Source: Daucus carota subsp. sativus
Lineage: Eukaryota; Streptophyta; Magnoliopsida; Apiales; Apiaceae
Reading direction: 5' to 3'
Assembly: GCF_001625215.2 (NCBI RefSeq)
Contig: NC_030388.2
Location: 21,812,558 to 21,876,557, forward strand
DNA length: 64,000 nt
Shown: positions 58,019-64,000 of the stretch, in pieces
Layout of the letters: every line of letters begins with the position of its first letter
How positions within the stretch are numbered: position 1 is the stretch's first letter
The notes under the pieces: model-generated
What the model saw: only the letters and a program-made list of their open reading frames with translations
What the model was told of the DNA's origin: nothing
Database searches by the model: none
Position numbers and translations under genes: made by a program

Positions 58019-61000
58019 ATGGAGAAGGCTCTGCTGACACTGGAGAAAGGCACAATAAGCTCTGCTTGGAACTACTGTGGTCAAAGATTTGCCACTGGCT
58101 CAGTCAATGGCACCTTGACCATCTTCGATTCCGTTGACCCTTCTTCATCTTCTTTCACCCTCACTTCTAAATCCAAGGTTTCTTCTTACCCTTTTTAAAT
58201 TATAGTCTTTTTGATCCCCGTTTGTTTTTTTGGGCTTTTTACTTGCTGTGTTGAATTGGGGTTGTCTTAAAATTTAATTATTTTGCTTACATTGTTACTG
58301 TAAGTCTTTAATTAGTTTTAAATGTTTGGTCTTTTGTAATTTGTTGCAAGTATATTTGCTGTATTGAACTGGGTTTGTCTTAAAATTTGTTTTTAATATT
58401 TTTTAGTACAGGTTTTGAATTATTATTGGTGAGTCTGCAATTAGTTTTTGGTAATTATGTCATGTGTTGCAATTGCCAGGATTTAGTGAGAATATATTGC
58501 GAGTTATGTAATTTTTTTTAGTTGTTTATACAGTTAAACTGGTTTATAAAATATTGACATTGGCTGGTAAATTAATTAGGTTCATGATACTAGTATTGTT
58601 AAAGTTGTGTGGGTTCCTCCGGAATATGGTGATGCTGTTGCGTGCATTTTTTCAGATGGAGGATTCTCCATATGGGAAGAGGTTGCAGAAGGTATATAAC
58701 TAGGTGACATATGTTTCCGTTTTCATTTTTAATTTGTGGAGATTGCGAGACATTGGGGAGCCTAGAATTGGATTTTATTGCCATTTATACAGTTTCTGAA
58801 TTGAAATCATGTATGCCAGTGAGCCTTGGCTTGGTCATGCTAGATTGGCCTTTTGTTAACTAACCATTTGTCACTAGATATTTCACCACATGAAGTCATT
58901 TGGTCTTACTGTTCCTAGTTTGTACTACCCAACAATTCTCGTATTTGAATACTTCTTTTCTCTTCCATTGTTTTTATCAATGACTGCACACTAGGAGAGT
59001 AAGTTTGAATATTTAATAAATTACATTTGCGTTATTTTTCCAATCATCTAGATCCAGAACATGTACAATGGGTGTTGTGCAAATCCTTTGAGGGGAATTC
59101 CAATCAAGCACAAGTATTAGACATTGAATTCGGAGTCTTCCTTAACAGTTTGAAACTGGTGAGTTGTTTTTCTAGACTTCAATGGAGAATATAAAATTCT
59201 TGTTAGGATCCATTAATTTGCTACTTTTTCTTTTTCCCATAGCTGAATACTTTTTTTTATTTATTACATATGCAACAGAAATTTACCAATTCCAGGTTTG
59301 AAGATATGTGACAAACAGGATTCCATTTTCTGGACTGTCTTGTTCCTTATTAATTAGCAAATTTTAATTCAGGCTAAGAGATTGAATCTGAACCTAATTT
59401 TATATTTGTTACCTGGGCTTAATGATCGATTCTGTTTATAATCTTTTCAGTAGTTTAATACAACCTTATAGAATAGTTTCTTGGTTTATAGTAGATCGTC
59501 TTGGAAAACTCTGAGTTGACACTTAAAAGTGTTTAGTATATATCTAACCTTTGTAGTGATCAGTTGCCCACCACCTTGTAGCGGTGAAAGTTTAATACCT
59601 CAAGTTGGTATCAAATTGACATGTACTCTTTTGCTTGAGGTATGTGTTAGATCACGGCGTACTCTGATGGTCTTGTTAAAGTGTTCGAGCTCCCAGATCC
59701 GTTGGATTTAAAGAATTGGCAACTTCAGGTGATTTTTCGTACTTATATTTTCTAATTGTGCACCACCCGACCCGTCTACGGTAGCGCTTGCTACTCCTTT
59801 TTTCTTTTGTTGGCGAACCAATAAATCTAATTTGTCTTAACATAATCTTCACCTGTTAATATTTTGTGCCTTTGTATAATGGTGCTCTTAGCTCAAGGGT
59901 ATATGTAATATGTTTCATTCCTTTTTTTTTGTAGGCTGAATTTCAAAATGTTATTGATTCAGTTGCTAAATTTGGGAAGGTGGTAAGCTTGTCTGCCTCT
60001 ATTTCTTGGAATCCACAAAGAGGCGAACAACAATCAAGCTTTGCTATAGGGTTTAATTCCGACATTCCACTATTAAATTCCACTAAGGTATGTTTGTCAT
60101 TGTATTAAGTTTGTATATTATTATGTATGTATCAAAACTTAAGTCATTGAAAGTAATAAAAAAGATTTAGCTACTGGAAACTCTCAAATGGAATACTACT
60201 TAAAAATTACAGGACTAGTTATGTGTATGATCGTTCTAACCGCATAAGTTTTCATTTCAGATCCTTCACTAGGCTATAGGCTTTTAACTTTTAAGTGACT
60301 AAACTAGCTTTGCACCTAAGTGCACAAAAATTGCGTAAGCATAGAAACTTGAAGCTATGAATCATTAGGCCTTTCACCATCTATTTGTCCGCCAGTGTAC
60401 CCAATGTGCATGTAGAATTCATAGTGTCCACTTGATGGCTTTTTACTACATGATATGCACAGAAAAGTTCAAAGTAGCAAACTGTAAGTTGTGCAACTTC
60501 ATCATTCGATATAATAGCAAGTCCGGTGCTAGATGCAAAATTGCTATAATATAGTATCAAAAGGTGTTTTTGGTGAATAAAAGTTTCACTTAAATGCTGG
60601 TTTCAATTAGCCAACTCTTTTAAATTTGACCCAATTCAATATCCTTTTGGTATTGGTGATGTATGTTGCAATAGTTATTTATCTCTTCTGCTCCCTTTGT
60701 AGTTATTGATGGGTTTCAAATATAGAATCAAGGATGCATTTTTACATATTTGCATCCAAATATAAAACCCCTTCGGAGTTTTTTTTTTTTTTTTTTTCCT
60801 TTCTTTTTTGGCATTTGGTGCCAAAATATAGCATTCTACTGGACTTGCTCTAACTTCACAGGTTTTAAGGAAAAATTGGAGTTTCATGCAACCACTCAAG
60901 ATCAAACAGAACTAGGTTTACAAATTTATTAATACTAGCCTTTAACCCGTGCAAAGCACGGGCGGGTATATAATTCGTAATTTATTAATTATAATTTAAA

Positions 61001-63891
61001 TTTTAACACTATTTTATTAGTATTTTAGTATTAATGAATTGGATTTTAGTTAAATTATATTAACCAACTGATTATATCTTCTAACGGAAATTTAGCTTTC
61101 ACAATTTATATTATTCAATTAATTTTAAATCAAAATTTTCATATTTCATATATCTTCATATGTTACGTGATGGTTCGTGTTTGTAACGAAATAGAACACG
61201 TTAGAGTTAAATTTCGAGTAAAATATGTTATAATTAAAAAGTAGCGTCTCTAATTATTTATATGTATTTTAGACAAAAGATATTAAAAATTGTATATTTA
61301 TAATTACTTATACATTTGTCTATAAGTATTTTTTAATATTAATATATGTTATTAACAGTAGTTTCACCTTTTTCAACTAATTATAAATTATATTTAATAA
61401 GATATTAATATACATAAGGAGTGTTTTTAGTATATAAAACTGTTTAATAGATATCTGCATGTTGTAGACTTTTAGTTTTATAGGAGAGTACCAAACCAAA
61501 ATTTTGTACGACTACAAATTATACTCATGTTGGCTTTTTATAGTATAGTATAGATTTATCCGTCAGTAAGAATTCAATTCAACAAGTTTGGCACAAGAAA
61601 ATTGATTTAAGATTCAATGTTCAAAATCAAATAGAACTGGCATCAGTGGATTCAGTCATTTGTATTGCGTGAAGCATTCCATTTCTACATGTGGCAGCAA
61701 TGATAGAGGTTTTACTCAAGATACTTAGCTAGGTAGTTAATACTTCGTGATTAGTATTTATTATTTGGAATTATTTTCACTTATATATGTGTTGCCAAAA
61801 ATCTTGATCAGTTAAAAATAAAATCTAGAAGTTTAAGTTCCTATTGCTCATGAAAATTCTTGCAATGTAAGATTTTAAAATAATTGAAGCTTTCAGACTT
61901 TGTTTTCCATTTTTATTCCTATTTAATTTATAATCTGTCTTATTTTGTTTTTGCTCTAGACTCGATATGATTATGATAATAATAATGTAGATAAGTATAT
62001 GTGTTTTCATCTATTTTTTTAATTATTGTTGAATTACTATATGTGATTTAGTTTTGTTTGTGACTTGATATTTGTTAATAGGTAATAATATAATGTAAGC
62101 TTATATTTTTTTATAATGCTTATTCAAATAATAATGACCTTTTATTTGTTTAAAAGAATTCATACACATGTATTATTATACATTCTTCTGGCTTAAGTAA
62201 CTTGAAAATCATATCATCTTAACTATCTAACTTCACACCTAATTAACTGGACCCTAGCTTATATAGGTTTCTTCAATATGGCTAATCTGTCTCTCTTTTA
62301 AGGTTTTTTTTTTTTTTTGAAAGTATCTTTTAAGGTTTTTAATCTCCCCAAAACCGAACTCGTCAATTTTTATTTTGAGGCATTTTCTTAAGATTTGTAA
62401 CTGCGTGTTTATCTCTAATATTGTTAATGTTTTTCCTTGATTTGAATGGTAAAATCTAGTCTTTTATATTTGATCATTTAGGTTGTAGACATGCTTGTAA
62501 TAATGTAATTCCTTGTTGCCGAACAATTAATAGCTTGGAAGCATGCTTAAAATTTTTAAAGCCCTATGGCTATCTCTTGGATCCCAGAAGCTCAATGATA
62601 TATGATGTGTAACTTCCTGAGAGAGATTTGCAGGTTTGGGAATTTGATCTTGATCATCAGAGATGGCTTCCAGTTGCTGAATTAGCTCTGGCTAATGACA
62701 AGGGTGATCCAGTTTACACAGTTTCTTGGGCACCGAATATTGGCAGGTAGGACCATTTACAGTTTACAATATAATCCACTAATCATACAATTACTTCCTG
62801 AAGACATCAAACACGGCCTGTACTTAAATTTTAGGTTTTTGAAATCATTTTGGATTCACACTTGACATATATCTTATCTTTCCCAACCCAATCAGCACAT
62901 TATGGCCCTGTTTGGGAATTAGCGGTTAGCTGTTAGCGGATTGAATTAGATGTTTTGACTAGCTGATTTAAATAGATGTTTTGACTAGCGGATTGAATTA
63001 GCGGTTTCTTGTAAAACTGTTTGATAAATAGCTGTTTGATGAGCTTTTTGTGACACATACCCAAACCGCTAACCCAAAAAGCTCCTCAAACTAGCTTTTT
63101 AAAAATTAGCTTTTTGAGCCCAAACCTCTATTTCAATCCGCTAACTACCAAACACTAACATTAGCGGATTGAAATGGTCAAACCTCTAAAACACCCAAAA
63201 CCTCTAATTTTACCCCAAACCTCTAACTTCCAAACACCCCCTATATCTGTTACTGTTACTGCTGCTTATTTGTTTTTCCAAATAGAAGAAAACAAACATT
63301 CAAAAAAATTTCCTGTAAATATGTAAGACTGAAATTGAATAATTTCTGAACAGGCCGTATGAGATTGTAGCTACCGCCACCAACAAGGGTATTGCAATAT
63401 GGCATATTGGCGTGGACGCTAATCAGGTGGGAAGGCTCTCAGTGGAGAAAGTAGCACTATTGTCTGGTCATGAGGGCGGGGTATGCATTCTATTTTCTGC
63501 CAGTATACTAGTAGTAAAAAAGCTGCAGGGTTTGAGGAAAAAAGTACCTAATTGGTATGCAGAGTGCATGTCGTTAAGAGGCATGAACAATATATTTTGT
63601 TTATTCTAAATAAACAATGCTATAACATGGTTTAACATTCCTTTTGTTCCTTCTAAGTGGAATGTTCCTCAAGTTTTTTGTTTTTATTTGGAGAGTTATT
63701 GTATGTTTTTTGGCTGGGTATCAAGCTGAGATTTTAACAATCAACTTAATTTTGTTTAGGCATGGCAGATGGAGTGGGATATGAGTGGGATGACACTAGC
63801 AACTACCGGGGATGATGGAAGGGTTAGGTTGTGGCAGTCCAATTTAAATGGAGTTTGGCATGAACAGGCTGCTATTCAACCCACCACTTAG
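58019..63891 (+). CDS. SEH1: Nucleoporin SEH1 (WD40), 326 aa
   Basis: Eight exons: 58019-58177, 58580-58691, 59052-59158, 59651-59728, 59935-60087, 62634-62746, 63354-63480 and 63760-63891. They join to 326 codons plus stop, the length of Arabidopsis SEH1. WD40 blades are recognisable: SAWNYCGQRFATGSVNGTL, VKVVWVPPEYGDAVACIFSD, YSDGLVKVFELPDPLDLKNW, VSWAPNIG, and the final TLATTGDDGRVRLWQSN. SEH1 belongs to the Nup107-160 outer-ring complex of nuclear pores and is also part of the GATOR2/SEA complex. Intron 5 (2.5 kb) contains a Helitron, and intron 6 a MITE. The first 13 bases of the stop-proximal exon and the GGC-GGG exon-7 end keep the frame, giving HEGGAWQMEWD, close to the usual HEGEVWQMEW. 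Confidence 0.95.
60935..61554 (-). mobile_element. Non-autonomous Helitron in SEH1 intron 5
   Basis: On the minus strand it begins A|TCTATACTATACTATAAAA (TC at 61554-61553) and ends with hairpin CCCGTGC-TTT-GCACGGG (60946-60962), seven bases, CTAG (60935-60938), then T. A-to-T insertion without target duplication, 5' TC and 3' hairpin plus CTRR are the Helitron rules, all met. 620 bp, AT-rich, without Rep or helicase. Confidence 0.88.
62904..63241. mobile_element. hAT-like MITE in SEH1 intron 6
   Basis: GGCCCTGTTTGGGAATTAGC at the left and, in reverse complement, GGGGGTGTTTGGAAGTTAGA at the right are imperfect inverted ends. Interior words TTAGCGGATTGAA and TTCAATCCGCTAA are inverted copies. 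It is non-coding. Confidence 0.75.
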
Positions 63892-64000
63892 CATAACTAT
63901 TAAGACACGAGAAGACATTGTAAAAATGCTGATAATTTGTAACAATGTTTTGTCGGAAGGGGTGTTTGTAGAAGAAATAGTATGCCTACATTTCAGTTTT

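Overview
The window is nuclear DNA of a flowering plant, almost certainly a eudicot. Its genes have many short exons with GT-AG introns, AT-rich introns and intergenic DNA, telo-box and site II promoters, and a dense load of MITEs, SINE/LINE-type retroposons, Helitrons and a MULE. All seven intact protein genes are recognisable as plant families. An asterid is possible, but the species cannot be fixed from sequence alone.

Layout. 87-607: a tiny twin-CX9C protein gene. 1855-3178: a MOT1-type molybdate transporter pseudogene with a nonsense codon and many frameshifts. 3860-5000: a Pol II snoRNA cluster of four C/D RNAs. Their guides match U27 (18S), U16 (18S), snoR39BY (25S) and a U33-like RNA (18S). 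5590-10300: repeat-rich, with a hAT-like MITE, a self-nested Stowaway-like MITE, and a piece of plastid DNA carrying an intact psbK reading frame inside a (TA)n palindrome. 10882-15658 (-): Crooked-neck-like splicing factor. 15983-18075: a SINE and a GGATCT/ACCCGA-rich repeat element. 18428-25360 (-): mitochondrial adenine nucleotide carrier ADNT1. 26594-30340: MITE, retroposon and repeats. 31450-35139: DUF3133 'extra-large G-like' / EDR4-type protein. 36193-38687: 3xHMG-box protein. 39520-46860: a retroposon, a Helitron end containing a second retroposon, a pogo/CENP-B fragment, a 1.26-kb MULE with 9-bp target duplication, a SINE and a foldback element. 47208-51514: GABA transporter. 53045-53548: single-exon protein of unknown function. 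58019-63891: nucleoporin SEH1, with a Helitron and a hAT-like MITE in its introns.

The genes do not form a pathway; they are ordinary housekeeping genes. Two neighbourhoods look like ancient gene order, from my memory of the Arabidopsis gene list: ADNT1 beside the DUF3133 gene, and CRN / GABA transporter / small unknown protein / SEH1, which are split over two Arabidopsis loci.

I reconstructed exon-intron structures by hand from frame, GT-AG sites and family similarity; every coding total is divisible by three. I saw no CRISPR, operon or clearly new gene system. The most interesting items are the snoRNA cluster, the psbK insertion, the TSD-flanked retroposons and the MULE.
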